A DNA stretch of 64,000 nucleotides from Kushneria pakistanensis (GTDB lineage Bacteria > Pseudomonadota > Gammaproteobacteria > Pseudomonadales > Halomonadaceae). Of this stretch, positions 53,495-63,401 are shown piece by piece. A program made the translations under genes and the position numbers. Each line of letters opens with the position of its first letter. The first letter of the stretch is position 1. Location: positions 310,001 through 374,000 of the forward strand of contig NZ_BMZM01000004.1 of assembly GCF_014652795.1 (NCBI RefSeq). Direction: 5' to 3'. The notes beneath the pieces are model-generated. The model did not search any database and was not told the origin of the DNA. It saw nothing but the letters and a program-made list of their open reading frames with translations.

Positions 53495-54625
53495 ATGATG
53501 GCAATGTTGAAATCCGTCTCCCTGCGTTGTGCGGCGCTGCTTCTGAGTGGTTGTGCCCTGATGGGAATGGCCTGTCAGGCGCAGGCGGCCCGACTGGGTG
53601 ACATTGCCACTTTTGAAGGTGTGCGCTCTAACCCGCTGGTCGGCTATGGCCTGGTCGTGGGTCTGGACAACACCGGTGATCAGACCATGCAGGCGCCCTT
53701 TACCGGGCAGTCGGTGACCAACATGCTCTCCGAGCTGGGTGTCACGATTCCGGCCGGCACCAACATGCAGCTCAAGAACGTCGCGGCCGTCATGGTCACG
53801 GCCGAGCTGCCGCCGTTTTCAAGCCCCGGTCAGCGTCTCGATATCACCGTTTCCTCGGTCGGTAATGCGCGTAGCCTGCGAGGCGGCACACTGCTCATGA
53901 CCCCGCTCAAGGGCGCTGACGGACAGATCTATGCGCTGGCCCAGGGCAACATGGTCATTCCCGGCATCAGTGCCCAGGCTGCCGGCAGCAGCGTACAGGT
54001 CAACCAGACCTCGTCCGGTCGTATCCCGGCAGGGGCCACCATCGAGCGTACGGTACCGGTGCAGATGGCCGAGCAGGGGCGTATCAACCTGGAGCTCAAG
54101 GACGCCGACTTCAATACAGCCCTGCGCACCATGAATGCCATCAACAATGCCATGGGTCAGGGCATTGCCGTGGCTCAGAATTCGCGGGTGATCTCGCTGG
54201 CCGCGCCCATGGATAGCGCCTCTCAGGTCTCCTTCATGGCGCGTGTACAAAACATTGATGTCGATCCGGGTGTGGTCACGCCGAAGGTCATCATGAACGC
54301 GCGTACAGGTTCCGTGGCGATGAATACCCGGGTGACGCTTAATCGCGCGGCGATCGCCCATGGCAATCTCTCGATTACGATCGATTCCAACCCGATTATC
54401 AGCCAACCGAATGCCTTGTCAGGCGGGCAAACTGCCGTGGTACCCAATGCCGACATCAACGTGCAGGAAGAGTCCGGGGCGCTGAGCATTGTTAGTGGCG
54501 AAGCGGATCTGAGTCAGGTAGTGGATGCCCTGAATCGTCTGGGCGCTACTCCCAATGACCTGATGGCCATTCTTCAGGCGCTGAAATCGGCCGGTGCGCT
54601 CAACGCGGATCTGGAGATCATTTAA
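53495..54625 (+). CDS. flgI: Flagellar P-ring protein FlgI
   Basis: 376 residues (E. coli 365), with a cleavable signal peptide ending near AQA. ARLGDIATFEGVRSNPLVGYGLVVGLDNTGD and the end LSQVVDALNRLGATPNDLMAILQALKSAGALNADLEII are characteristic. Forms the peptidoglycan-layer bushing. Its stop overlaps the flgJ start (TAATG). Confidence 0.95.
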   Translation: MMAMLKSVSLRCAALLLSGCALMGMACQAQAARLGDIATFEGVRSNPLVGYGLVVGLDNTGDQTMQAPFTGQSVTNMLSELGVTIPAGTNMQLKNVAAVMVTAELPPFSSPGQRLDITVSSVGNARSLRGGTLLMTPLKGADGQIYALAQGNMVIPGISAQAAGSSVQVNQTSSGRIPAGATIERTVPVQMAEQGRINLELKDADFNTALRTMNAINNAMGQGIAVAQNSRVISLAAPMDSASQVSFMARVQNIDVDPGVVTPKVIMNARTGSVAMNTRVTLNRAAIAHGNLSITIDSNPIISQPNALSGGQTAVVPNADINVQEESGALSIVSGEADLSQVVDALNRLGATPNDLMAILQALKSAGALNADLEII

Positions 54626-55755
54626 TGGCGATGGATAGTCGGGGAAGTTTTGCGCTCGACGTGCAGGGGCTCTCGAAGCTCAAGTACAGCGCGCGTGATA
54701 ACCCTCAGGAGAGCCTCAAGGAAACCACGCAGCAGTTTGAGGCGCTGTTTCTACAAAAGATGCTGAAAAGCATGCGTGATGCCATGCCCAAAAGCGATCT
54801 GCTCAAAAGCGACAGCATGGATACCTATACCAAGATGCTGGATCAGCAGTGGGCGCAGAATCTCTCCGAGCAGGGCATCGGACTGTCCGACATGATGATC
54901 AAGCAGTTGTCGAAGGACAGTGCCTTGGCTGACGGTTCGTCACCCAATGATCCGCTGGAAACGCTGAAGGCACAGTCACGCAATATTCCCTCGGCGTTTG
55001 CCATTCCGTTGAGCGATGAGCAGTTGAAGTACAACGCGGGTCTTGAAGCGTCCAGCAATGTGGTCAAGCCTGCCGAGCAAAAACGCGGGCCGCTGATTGA
55101 AGGCTACGCCTCGCTGGGCGGTGGCCTGCAGGGGCGTGAGGTGCATCAGAAGATGATGGCGGATGTCGCACCGCACGTCTCCTCGTTTGTCTCGAAAATG
55201 GGCAGCGCGGCGCGCGCGGTCAGCGAGCGTACCGGCATTCCACACCAGCTGATTCTGGCGCAGGCCGCGCTTGAAACCGGCTGGGGTGCCAAAGAAATTC
55301 GCACCAGTGATGGCAAGGCCAGCCATAACCTTTTCAATATCAAGGCCACCGGTAGCTGGCAGGGCGACCGGGCCAGCGTCATGACTACGGAGTTTGAAGC
55401 GGGCACGGCGCGCAAGGAGCGCGCCGCCTTCCGTGTTTATGACTCCTACGAAGCCGCGTTTTCCGACTATGCGCGTCTTTTGACCGAGAATCCGCGTTAT
55501 CAGCCGGTGCTGGATGCGCGTACGCCTGAAGCCGCTGCCCACGCCCTGCAAAAATGTGGCTATGCGACCGACCCGCGCTATGGCGAAAAACTGGTCTCCA
55601 TCATGGCTCAGATGCCGGGTGACGAGCGCACAGGGCCTCAGTCCCTGTATGCCACACGTACGACGCCCCGTCAGGAAAGCGATATATCAGCAGCCACACA
55701 GCGAAGGGCCGCCATGGCCTACGCCGTTGAAAACGAGGCCAGCCGGATTTTCTGA
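54625..55755 (+). CDS. flgJ: Flagellar rod assembly protein / muramidase FlgJ
   Basis: 376 residues, longer than E. coli FlgJ (313). The N-terminal rod-cap part has QQFEALFLQKMLKSMRDAMPKSDLL. The C-terminal glucosaminidase part has LETGWGAKEIR (Glu at about 217) and NLFNIKATGSWQGDR. It opens peptidoglycan for the rod. The extra length lies in the linker (about 95-170) and the C-terminus (SLYATRTTPRQES...). Confidence 0.94.
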   Translation: MAMDSRGSFALDVQGLSKLKYSARDNPQESLKETTQQFEALFLQKMLKSMRDAMPKSDLLKSDSMDTYTKMLDQQWAQNLSEQGIGLSDMMIKQLSKDSALADGSSPNDPLETLKAQSRNIPSAFAIPLSDEQLKYNAGLEASSNVVKPAEQKRGPLIEGYASLGGGLQGREVHQKMMADVAPHVSSFVSKMGSAARAVSERTGIPHQLILAQAALETGWGAKEIRTSDGKASHNLFNIKATGSWQGDRASVMTTEFEAGTARKERAAFRVYDSYEAAFSDYARLLTENPRYQPVLDARTPEAAAHALQKCGYATDPRYGEKLVSIMAQMPGDERTGPQSLYATRTTPRQESDISAATQRRAAMAYAVENEASRIF

Positions 55756-55788
55756 CACATTGAAGCCGTAGGTCAGGACACGTTTTTC

Positions 55789-55815
55789 TAAAATTTCCCG
55801 GCCATCGGCCGATAG
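55789..55815 (+). promoter_or_regulatory. Sigma-28 promoter of flgK-flgL
   Basis: TAAAATTT, 11 bases, GCCGATAG; the strongest such site in the window, about 45 bases before flgK. Confidence 0.82.
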
Positions 55816-55859
55816 TACATGACAGATAACACCCTTAAGGGCGCGTGCGAGGAAACACC

Positions 55860-57491
55860 ATGTCCGGTTCATTGATGGGGACAGCGCTGAGCGGGTTGCG
55901 AGCAGCCCAGATTGGCCTGAATACCACAAGCAATAACATTGCCAACGTTAATACTCAGGGCTACAACCGTCAGATTACGGAACTTACCGAATCCAAGGGC
56001 ACCAATACCGGTGGCCTTTTTTCGGGCAGTGGCGTCAGTGTGACCGGCGTACAGCGCCAGTATCAGCAGTATCTCAGCACCCAGCTCAATGAAGCCAACA
56101 GTGAGCTGGGGGCCAGCAAGTCGCATCTGGCCCAGATGTCCCAGATTGATAACCTGCTGGGCGATGGCGATGCCGGTTTAAACAAGCAGATGCAGTCCTT
56201 TTTCAAGGGCGTGCAGACCATGGCCAACAACCCCGCTGATACGTCAGCACGCCAGGCCATGCTGGGCAACGCCGAAAGCATGACGGCACAGTTTCGCGCC
56301 ACCGACAGCTACCTGAAGAACATGTCGGATAACACCGTAGCGCAGATGGGCGGTGCGGTGGATGAGATCAACAGCTACTCAAGGCAGATTGCCACACTCA
56401 ACGTTCAGATTACCCAGACCCAGGCCAAGACCGGCACACCGCCCAACGACATGCTCGATCAGCGCGATTTGCTGGTGTCGAAAATGAGCGAACTGGTTGG
56501 TGTGTCCGTGGTGGATCAGGACGGTCAGTACATGGTGTCGCTCTCCACCGGTCAGGCGCTGGTAGCGGGCAAGCAGGTACAGTCACTGCAGATGGTCGCC
56601 TCGGAAGATGATCCGACCCGTCAGGTGGTCGCACTCAAGGCCAGCGACGGCAACCTGTTTGAGCTTGATGAAAGCAGGCTGAGCGGCGGCACACTGGGTG
56701 GGCTGGTACAGTTTCGCAGTCAGTCGCTGGAGCCCACGCAGCTGCGTGTGGATCAGATGGCCCATGCGCTGGCCAGCAGTGTCAACGATCTACAGACCAG
56801 TGGTTTTGACCTGGATGACAAGGCCGGCAAGGCGCTCTTTACCGCCAGCGCCCCGACGGTTGTGGCCAGCAAGGCCAACAGCAGCGATGGCGTGCCTTCG
56901 GTTACGTTCACTGACGATGTCACGAAGGTGGCCGCCAGCAACTACAAGCTGACGGCAAACAGCAACGCAGCCAATGGTTATTCGTTGACGCGTCTGGATA
57001 GCGGGCAGGCAGTCAACGCGGCAGACGTTGGTCTTGAGATCAATCTTCCGGAAGGCCTTGTCAACGGCGACAGTTTCGTCATCAAGCCACTGGACAACGC
57101 GGCCGGCAAACTGAGTGTCAGCAGTGAGATGACACCAGAAGGGATTGCCGCCCGCGGTAGCCTGAATGAGGGCGTACGTGGCAACAGCAATGCGCTGGCC
57201 ATGGCCAATATCCAGAATGAAAAGCTGATCAACGGCAGCACCAGCCTGAATACGGCTTATGCCTCGATGGTCAGTGACGTGGGTAACAAGACGGCGACGC
57301 TCAAGAGCAGCAACGCCTCTCAGACCCAGATTTCCCAAGAGCTTAAAAGCGCGCAGCAGTCGGTGTCAGGGGTCAATATCGATGAGGAGGCCGCCAACAT
57401 GCTCAAATATCAGCAGCTTTACAGTGCCAGCGCGCAGATGATCCGAGCCTCTTCGGAGATGTTCAACGCGCTGATCGGCATCATGCGTTAA
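55860..57491 (+). CDS. flgK: Hook-filament junction protein FlgK (HAP1)
   Basis: 543 residues (E. coli 547). The N-terminal MGTALSGLRAAQIGLNTTSNNIANVNTQGYNRQ and the C-terminal EEAANMLKYQQLYSASAQMIRASSEMFNALI form D0. ATG 55860 has GAGGA 6-7 bases upstream; an upstream in-frame start at 55845 is less likely. It follows a class 3 promoter, as in enterics. Confidence 0.95.
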   Translation: MSGSLMGTALSGLRAAQIGLNTTSNNIANVNTQGYNRQITELTESKGTNTGGLFSGSGVSVTGVQRQYQQYLSTQLNEANSELGASKSHLAQMSQIDNLLGDGDAGLNKQMQSFFKGVQTMANNPADTSARQAMLGNAESMTAQFRATDSYLKNMSDNTVAQMGGAVDEINSYSRQIATLNVQITQTQAKTGTPPNDMLDQRDLLVSKMSELVGVSVVDQDGQYMVSLSTGQALVAGKQVQSLQMVASEDDPTRQVVALKASDGNLFELDESRLSGGTLGGLVQFRSQSLEPTQLRVDQMAHALASSVNDLQTSGFDLDDKAGKALFTASAPTVVASKANSSDGVPSVTFTDDVTKVAASNYKLTANSNAANGYSLTRLDSGQAVNAADVGLEINLPEGLVNGDSFVIKPLDNAAGKLSVSSEMTPEGIAARGSLNEGVRGNSNALAMANIQNEKLINGSTSLNTAYASMVSDVGNKTATLKSSNASQTQISQELKSAQQSVSGVNIDEEAANMLKYQQLYSASAQMIRASSEMFNALIGIMR

Positions 57492-57505
57492 GGGGAATAA
57501 ATTAA

Positions 57506-58447
57506 ATGCGTATCAGTACCTCAATGATGTTCGAGCGTAGCCAGAATGCGATGCAGGGTCGCCAGAGCGATCTGTCGAAAGTGGGCGAGCAGGTGGCCAA
57601 CGGCAAGCGTATCGTGTCGCCGTCCGATGATCCGCGCGCCGCGTCACAGGCCCTGATCGTCAAGCAGGACCAGGCCGTGCAGGAGCAGTACAAGAGCGGT
57701 CGGACATCGGCCAACAGCACCCTGTCCCTGCAGGAAAATACCCTGAACAGCATGTCTGATCTGCTGGTCAGCGCCAAGGGGCTGATCGTCAAGGGCGGTA
57801 ACGGCACCTATACCGATAGTGATCGTGCCTCGGTGGCGACCGAGCTTGAAGGGCTTTACAACCAGATGCTGGGCCTTGCCAATACCAGAGACAGCAGCGG
57901 GCTTTACATGTTCGCGGGTTCAAAGGGCGATGTGAAGCCTTTCGAAACTGCCGCTGATGGCAAGGTCGTGACCTATGCAGGCGATACGCAACCCCTGAAC
58001 GTTCAGGTTGATGCGTCGCGCAGCATGAATGTCAACGCCGCCGGGTCAGAAGTCTTCAAGGTACCTGCCACCAGGGGCGGCGATGCCCAGAGTGACCTTT
58101 TCAAGGTATTTGAAACAGCCATTGAGACGCTGAGAACGCCACAGACTGCGGAAAATCAGGATACCCTGCGTGCCAGCCTGGACCAGGCCAACCGCCAGAT
58201 CGACAGCGGCAGCGATAACATCCTGAGCGTACGCTCGGCAATCGGCAGCAAGCTCAATGAACTGGAAGTGCTGGGTGATATTGGCGATACACGCACCATC
58301 AGCAACAAGGTCATGCTCTCTGACCTGGAAGATCTGGATTATGCCGAAGCCATCTCCCGCTATACGCTGGGTCAGATCGGGCTTGAAGCCTCCCAGAAGA
58401 TGTTCATGCAGACACAACAGACCTCGCTGTTCAGCCTGATCAGATAA
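57506..58447 (+). CDS. flgL: Hook-filament junction protein FlgL (HAP3)
   Basis: 313 residues (E. coli 317). MRISTSMMFERSQNAMQGRQSDLSKVGEQVANGKRIVSPSDDPRAASQAL is the flagellin-like FlgL start, and the end is a flagellin-type helix with EAISRYTLGQIGLEASQKMFMQTQQTSLF. 14 bases after flgK, followed by a terminator. Confidence 0.95.
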   Translation: MRISTSMMFERSQNAMQGRQSDLSKVGEQVANGKRIVSPSDDPRAASQALIVKQDQAVQEQYKSGRTSANSTLSLQENTLNSMSDLLVSAKGLIVKGGNGTYTDSDRASVATELEGLYNQMLGLANTRDSSGLYMFAGSKGDVKPFETAADGKVVTYAGDTQPLNVQVDASRSMNVNAAGSEVFKVPATRGGDAQSDLFKVFETAIETLRTPQTAENQDTLRASLDQANRQIDSGSDNILSVRSAIGSKLNELEVLGDIGDTRTISNKVMLSDLEDLDYAEAISRYTLGQIGLEASQKMFMQTQQTSLFSLIR

Positions 58448-58472
58448 GGCTGAACCTGGTCGCTACATACTC

Positions 58473-58508
58473 AAAACCCCCGCGCTGATATTCAGTACGG
58501 GGGTTTTT
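58473..58508 (+). terminator. Terminator of flgKL
   Basis: Stem AAAACCCCCG/CGGGGGTTTT with an inner CTGA/TCAG hairpin, then T-rich sequence. It lies between convergent flgL and fliR and could serve both strands. The remaining 140 bases before the fliR stop hold nothing recognised. Confidence 0.85.
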
Positions 58509-58648
58509 CATTGCCTGGCTACTGCACAATCTGCACAAGGTATGGCGTCGAAAAATCTATCGACCATGATGTCTGACACTATCTGCTTTTTCATCCGACA
58601 GAAGCACGAGTAGGGTCAGAACTACCGCTGGCCGGGTAGATGCCAATG

Positions 58649-59431
58649 TCAGGAGAACAATTCAGTGACGCTGACCATCTGATTGAGTGCGCTTTCAAAC
58701 ATGCGCTGAAAGACCATGCCCAGTTCCGGTGTCATGAAGGTCAGAAGGGTGACGCCGGTCGTCAGGGTAATGGGAAAGCCCACCGAGAAGACCGAAAACT
58801 GCGGTGAGGCTCGATTGAGGATGCCCATCGAGATATTGATGATCAAGAGCGCTGTCAGGACCGGCATGGCCATGAGAAAGCCAGCCGAGAAGATGAAGCT
58901 TCCCCAGCGCGCGATCGCATCAAAGCCGGCGGGCTCAAGGCCTTCGGCGCCAATCGGCAGGCGCGTGAAGGTCTCGATCAGAATCCGGATCATGATGGTA
59001 TGGCCGTTAAGGGCCATGAACATGAGTATCGCAATCATGTTGAGAAAGCGTGCCAGCACCGTGGTCGTTCCCTGGGCTTCCGGGGAGTAGAACGAGGCAA
59101 AGGAAAGGCCCATCTGCAGGGCAATATAGTCACCGGCGGCCTGAACGGCAGCGAATACCAGCCGCATGACCAGACCCAGCGCAGCACCAATGATGAACTG
59201 CTGGATGATGATCATGATGCCTGCCCAGGAGGCAGGGGGAACGTCCGGCATCGGCGGGAGTACGGGCGCCACGATAATGGTCAGGGCAAAGGCAAGACCC
59301 ACCTTGGCAGTGTTGGGAATGGCGTTTTCGCCAAAGATGGGGGAGGTGCCGATAAACGCCAGCATTCTGACAAAGGGCCAGAGAAAGGCCGTTAACCAGG
59401 CGTCAAGCTGGGCGGAAGTAATCTCCAGCAA
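58649..59431 (-). CDS. fliR: Flagellar export protein FliR
   Basis: 260 residues (E. coli 261), six TM segments; part of the FliPQR export gate. The VRMLAFIGTSPIFGENAIP and GLSFASFYSPEAQGTTTVLARFLNM stretches fit FliR. Last gene of the minus-strand fliLMNOPQR run. Confidence 0.94.
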   Translation of the reverse strand: MLEITSAQLDAWLTAFLWPFVRMLAFIGTSPIFGENAIPNTAKVGLAFALTIIVAPVLPPMPDVPPASWAGIMIIIQQFIIGAALGLVMRLVFAAVQAAGDYIALQMGLSFASFYSPEAQGTTTVLARFLNMIAILMFMALNGHTIMIRILIETFTRLPIGAEGLEPAGFDAIARWGSFIFSAGFLMAMPVLTALLIINISMGILNRASPQFSVFSVGFPITLTTGVTLLTFMTPELGMVFQRMFESALNQMVSVTELFS

Positions 59432-59442
59432 GGCAGTGCCCT

Positions 59443-59712
59443 CTAGCCGATCATGCCGGGAATGTTGTTGAAAAGCTCCCGAGTGAAGTCGGACAGCGTT
59501 CCCAGCATCCAGGACCCGCCAATGATCAACGTCGTGAAGACCGCCAGAATCTTGGGAATAAAGGAAAGGGTCATTTCATTGATCTGGGTGGCCGCCTGAA
59601 AAAGGCTCACCAGCAAGCCCACCGTCAGCGCCACCAGCAGCAGCGGGGCGGCAATCAAAAGTGTCAGCATCATGCCGCGATAGGCAAGGCTCATTACCAT
59701 TTCCGGTGTCAT
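59443..59712 (-). CDS. fliQ: Flagellar export protein FliQ
   Basis: 89 residues, the same as E. coli. Two TM helices. TPEMVMSLAYRGMMLTLLIAAPLLLVALTVGLLVSLFQAATQINEMTLSFIPK is characteristic, with the Q-A-A-T-Q-I turn. 11 bases before fliR. Confidence 0.95.
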   Translation of the reverse strand: MTPEMVMSLAYRGMMLTLLIAAPLLLVALTVGLLVSLFQAATQINEMTLSFIPKILAVFTTLIIGGSWMLGTLSDFTRELFNNIPGMIG

Positions 59713-59741
59713 GAGACCACTCCTTGAAGTCGAGATACCAA

Positions 59742-59754
59742 GGGGCTTCGCCCC
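59742..59754 (-). other. Small GC hairpin in the fliP-fliQ gap
   Basis: GGGGC-TTC-GCCCC with no T-tract, in a 69-base gap that is unusually long for fliP-fliQ. The function is unknown; it may be an mRNA structure upstream of fliQ translation. Confidence 0.4.
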
Positions 59755-59781
59755 GAAAACGCCCGGCCGCCATGGCCATGC

Positions 59782-60567
59782 CTACATATAAAAACTCTGT
59801 GCCAGCGACCCCATCAGAAGCCCCCAGCCATCCACCAGTACAAACAGCATCAGCTTGAAGGGTAGCGACACGATAGCCGGTGGCACCATCATCATCCCCA
59901 GTGCCATCAGCACACTGGCCACGACCAGATCGATAATCAGAAAGGGAATAAAGATCGTAAAGCCGATCTGAAAGGCGGTTTTCAGCTCACTGGTGACAAA
60001 GGAAGGCAATAGCAGACGCATGGGCACATCCTCCGGGCCGTCCATGGCCGGCATGTTGGCGATGCCGGCAAACATGGCGATATCACTTTCGCGCGTCTGA
60101 TGCAGCATGAACTCCCGCAGCGGCTGGCTACCGGTCTCAATCGCCTGCGGCATCCCGATATTGCCTTCCGACAGCGGCTGCCAGGCGGTTTCGTAGATCT
60201 GCTCAAAGACCGGTGACATGACAAAAAAGGTCAGAAACAGGGCCAGGCCGACCAGCACCTGATTGGGCGGTGAAGATTGCGTGCCCAGCGCGCTGCGTAA
60301 AAGCCCCAGCACGATGATGATGCGAGTAAAACCGGTCATCATCAAAAGCGCGGCCGGCAGAAAGGCCATCGAGCTCAAGAGTACCAATGTCTCGACGGAA
60401 AGACTCCAGGACTGGCCGCCACCATCGAGTGGCTGACTGGTCATGGCCGGAAACTCGGCCGAGGCATATGTTGGCAGTGATATGACCATGGCCAGCAACA
60501 GCATCAGTGTCGGCAGGCTGTATCGGGTCCAGTAAGGCAGACGACGGAGCAGGGCAGAGAGAGTCAT
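59782..60567 (-). CDS. fliP: Flagellar export protein FliP
   Basis: 261 residues (E. coli 245). Signal peptide, then TM helices with [52 protein letters not shown], the FliP hallmark, and [36 protein letters not shown]. Core of the export gate. The start overlaps the end of fliO by 4 bases. Confidence 0.95.
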   Translation of the reverse strand: MTLSALLRRLPYWTRYSLPTLMLLLAMVISLPTYASAEFPAMTSQPLDGGGQSWSLSVETLVLLSSMAFLPAALLMMTGFTRIIIVLGLLRSALGTQSSPPNQVLVGLALFLTFFVMSPVFEQIYETAWQPLSEGNIGMPQAIETGSQPLREFMLHQTRESDIAMFAGIANMPAMDGPEDVPMRLLLPSFVTSELKTAFQIGFTIFIPFLIIDLVVASVLMALGMMMVPPAIVSLPFKLMLFVLVDGWGLLMGSLAQSFYM

Positions 60568-61112
60568 GGGCGCCTATCAAAGCGCTGTGAGAGCGCACGC
60601 TTGAAGCTTTCGGAAAAGGACGGACGATCAAAGGTGCCCGGCTCGACCGGTGTATCATCACCAGGTGATACCGGCGATCTGGCAGGCATCTCGTGAAGTC
60701 GATTGATGCTGCCGGGTGCCACCCCCAGTACCAGCCAGGTGTTGTCTACTTCCACGACGACAACGCGCTCGCGAGCGCCGACAGTCTGGCTGGCCACAAT
60801 GCGAAGTGATTGTCCCTGAAGACGCCGACCCGGCCCCATGCGCTTGATGAGTGCGCCAAGTCCCCAGATCAGCAAAAGTACCAGCGCCAGACCCAGTGCC
60901 GTCTTGCCCAGTCCCGCCATGCCCAGGCCATTGTCCTGAGCGGAGGGCGTTGGCCGGGTGGCAGGCATGACCGCGACATGTGCGGTGCCAACATGGTGAG
61001 CGCTTTCCAGCGCCCGGGCCTCAAACGGGCCGTCTTCGAAGTGGCTGGCGAATTCTGAAGCAGGCGAGGCGGCGGCCTCGCGCGTGTGGCTGTCGGTCAT
61101 GGGATGACTCAC
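60564..61112 (-). CDS. fliO: Flagellar assembly protein FliO
   Basis: 182 residues, longer than E. coli FliO (about 121). One TM helix near residues 74-90 ([20 protein letters not shown]), then the conserved [40 protein letters not shown]. The N-terminal extension is poorly conserved. GTG 61112 or ATG 61100 may be the start. It assists FliP ring assembly. Confidence 0.88.
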   Translation of the reverse strand: MSHPMTDSHTREAAASPASEFASHFEDGPFEARALESAHHVGTAHVAVMPATRPTPSAQDNGLGMAGLGKTALGLALVLLLIWGLGALIKRMGPGRRLQGQSLRIVASQTVGARERVVVVEVDNTWLVLGVAPGSINRLHEMPARSPVSPGDDTPVEPGTFDRPSFSESFKRALSQRFDRRP

Positions 61113-61158
61113 ATCGTTTCATTCAAGGGACACGACTTAGCACGAGCGAGGCACGCAA

Positions 61159-61671
61159 TCAACGATTAAGCTTATGAATGCGCTCAGAGGGTGTAATGAT
61201 ATCAGTAATACGGATGCCGTACTTGTCCTCTACCACTACCACCTCACCCTGAGCAATCAGGTAGCCATTGATCAGAATATTCATGGGCTCACCGGCCAGA
61301 CCATCAAGCTCCACGACCGATCCCTTGGCCAGATCCAGCAGCTCACGGATGGTCATGCGGGTGCGGCCAAGCTCGACCGACAGCGTGACCGGAATTTCCA
61401 TGATGACATCAAGATCGCGCGACTGGCCGTGAGCGTCAGTGCCCGACAGGGGCTGGAAGATTCTGTCACTGGCAGATTCAGCCGTGGTTGCTACCGGAAC
61501 GACTTCTTCCAGTGCATGCTCCGGTGTCTCGCCGGTCTCTGCAAAGGCGGCTCCCCAGTCGATATCATCCTCATCGGTACTGGCGCCCTGTTCCTGCATT
61601 GCACTGGCCCAGTCGTCGGGCATTTCATCGTGCTTTTCGTTGGGTGAATCCGGATTTTTTGGATCAGTCAT
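61159..61671 (-). CDS. fliN: Flagellar motor switch protein FliN
   Basis: 170 residues (E. coli 137), with a longer acidic N-terminus. The SpoA-type domain VIMEIPVTLSVELGRTRMTIRELLDLAKGSVVELDGLAGEPMNILINGYLIAQGEVVVVEDKYGIRITDI is typical. ATG 61671 follows AGGA by about 9 bases; it overlaps the end of fliM by 8 bases. Part of the C-ring. Confidence 0.94.
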   Translation of the reverse strand: MTDPKNPDSPNEKHDEMPDDWASAMQEQGASTDEDDIDWGAAFAETGETPEHALEEVVPVATTAESASDRIFQPLSGTDAHGQSRDLDVIMEIPVTLSVELGRTRMTIRELLDLAKGSVVELDGLAGEPMNILINGYLIAQGEVVVVEDKYGIRITDIITPSERIHKLNR

Positions 61672-62671
61672 GATGCGTATTCCTGTGGGCATCGATGGGA
61701 CGATGGTCGATCAGTCTTTTGACGCGTAGACCCTTCTGGCCATTAAGGCTGCCATAATCGCAGGCCATGACCGGTACACCGTCGACGCGCACGTTGATTT
61801 CCTGAGGCAGATCAATGGGCAGGACATCACCCACCGACAGCTTTGAGATCCTGCTCAGTGTGGTTTCGATCGTTGTAAAGTCCGCGACCAGATCCACGCT
61901 TGAGGATTTCACCTCACCGGCAAGACGCTGCATCCTTTCGCGATCCTCTTCCGGGTCGTTGCGCTGCAACGGGCCGGAGAGGGTCTCCCGAATGGGTTCA
62001 ATCATCGAGTAGGGCATGCAGATGTGAAAATCACTGCCAAAGGCACCGACTTCGACATGGAACGTGGTATTGACCACCAGTTCGTTGGCGCTGTTGGTGA
62101 TGTTGGTAAATTTCACCTGCATTTCCGAGCGCTGGTACTCAAGCTCCACCGGATAGATGGACTGCCAGCCCTCGGCGTAGCTCTCCAGCGTCAGATTCAA
62201 AAGACGCCGGATAATGCGCTGCTCGGTATGGGTAAATTCCCGTCCCTCTGACTTGGTCAGAAAGCGCCCGTCCCCGCCAAAGAGGCTGTCCACCACCAGA
62301 AAGACCAGGTTGGGCGGAAACACGATCAGCGCATTGCCCTTGAGCGGCTTGATGGCAATCATGTTGATGTTGGCCGGTACGGGCAGATTGCGCGTGAAGT
62401 CGCTGTATTTCTGAATCTTGACCGGGCCTACCGTAATATCCGCTGTACGTCTGATCAGGTTGAAAAGCGCCATGCGAAAGCGACGGCCAAAGCGCTCGTG
62501 GATAATATCAAGCGACTGCAGTCGGCCGCGTACCACACGCTGCTGGTTGGCTGGATCGAAAGGGCGAATACGCTTGGTGCCAATGTCCCCGGAACGCGTC
62601 TCTTCTTCCTCGCCACTCACCCCTTTGAGTAGCGCGTCGATCTCTTCCTGGGACAGCATGTCATCTGCCAT
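61664..62671 (-). CDS. fliM: Flagellar motor switch protein FliM
   Basis: 335 residues (E. coli 334). The N-terminal MADDMLSQEEIDALLKGV binds CheY-P. The middle domain has LFNLIRRTADITVGPVKIQKYSDF, and the C-terminal SpoA domain has LPIDLPQEINVRVDGVPVMACDYGSLNGQKGLRV. 6 bases after fliL. Confidence 0.96.
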   Translation of the reverse strand: MADDMLSQEEIDALLKGVSGEEEETRSGDIGTKRIRPFDPANQQRVVRGRLQSLDIIHERFGRRFRMALFNLIRRTADITVGPVKIQKYSDFTRNLPVPANINMIAIKPLKGNALIVFPPNLVFLVVDSLFGGDGRFLTKSEGREFTHTEQRIIRRLLNLTLESYAEGWQSIYPVELEYQRSEMQVKFTNITNSANELVVNTTFHVEVGAFGSDFHICMPYSMIEPIRETLSGPLQRNDPEEDRERMQRLAGEVKSSSVDLVADFTTIETTLSRISKLSVGDVLPIDLPQEINVRVDGVPVMACDYGSLNGQKGLRVKRLIDHRPIDAHRNTHHD

Positions 62672-62677
62672 GGGGGC

Positions 62678-63169
62678 CTACTGAACGATGAAATCGGTGA
62701 ACAGGGCATCGCTTACCGCGACGCTGCTTGTCTCGCCATTGAAGGGCTGCTCGAAAGCGCCAATCAACGCACTGGCCAGTGCCTGCTTGCCGGCCGGTGT
62801 GGTCAGCTGATCGCCCTGCTGACCGGTCAATACCATCAGAATGCGATTACGCACTTCGGGCATTTGCGACTTCAGGGTCGCAGCAGCTTCTTCGCCTTCT
62901 GCCTTGAGGGTAATGCCGATATAAAGAATGCGGCCACTGCCATCATTGAGATTGACGGTGAAGGGCTTGAGCTCGACAAACACCGGGACGGGCGCCGGTG
63001 CTGCCTGCGCGCTCTCATGTGGTGCCTCGGCTGCTGTATCTCCCTTGAGGAAGTACCAGGCACCGGCGGCACACGCCATGCCCACCAGAATGACCAGCAG
63101 CGCGACAATGACCCAAAGGAGTTTTTTACTGCCGGCCTTGGCCGGAGGCGTTGCGGTAGATGTCGTCAT
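62678..63169 (-). CDS. fliL: Flagellar basal-body protein FliL
   Basis: 163 residues (E. coli 154). One TM helix at about 15-36 (LLWVIVALLVILVGMACAAGAWYFL) and a periplasmic stomatin-like domain with FVELKPFTVNLNDGSGRILYIGITLK. Stabilises stators. First gene of the fliLMNOPQR unit, because a terminator separates it from fliK. Confidence 0.94.
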   Translation of the reverse strand: MTTSTATPPAKAGSKKLLWVIVALLVILVGMACAAGAWYFLKGDTAAEAPHESAQAAPAPVPVFVELKPFTVNLNDGSGRILYIGITLKAEGEEAAATLKSQMPEVRNRILMVLTGQQGDQLTTPAGKQALASALIGAFEQPFNGETSSVAVSDALFTDFIVQ

Positions 63170-63360
63170 GGCGTCAGATCAATCCATCAGGGTTGAGAAC
63201 ACTTGTTCGTTAATCCGTAACATCATGTGTCATGGCGTGTTCGGGTTGATGCCATGGTACGGATTGCCGCGCTAAACGATGGATCAAATAGCGCAGTCTC
63301 ATACGGTTATCTCGACGTTTTGAAATTCAGGACAGCCTCTGACGCCAGCAAACATGTAAT

Positions 63361-63401
63361 GAAACGAAAGGGCCGCGCTGGCAGATACCAGCGCGACCCT
63401 T
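63361..63401 (-). terminator. Terminator after fliK
   Basis: Read on the minus strand: AGGGTCGCGCTGG/CCAGCGCGGCCCT (13 bp, one G-T pair), loop TATCTG, then TTTCGTTTC. It lies between fliK and fliL. The 190 bases from 63170 to 63360 must hold the fliL promoter, but no clear -10/-35 or sigma-28 site was seen. Confidence 0.75.
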
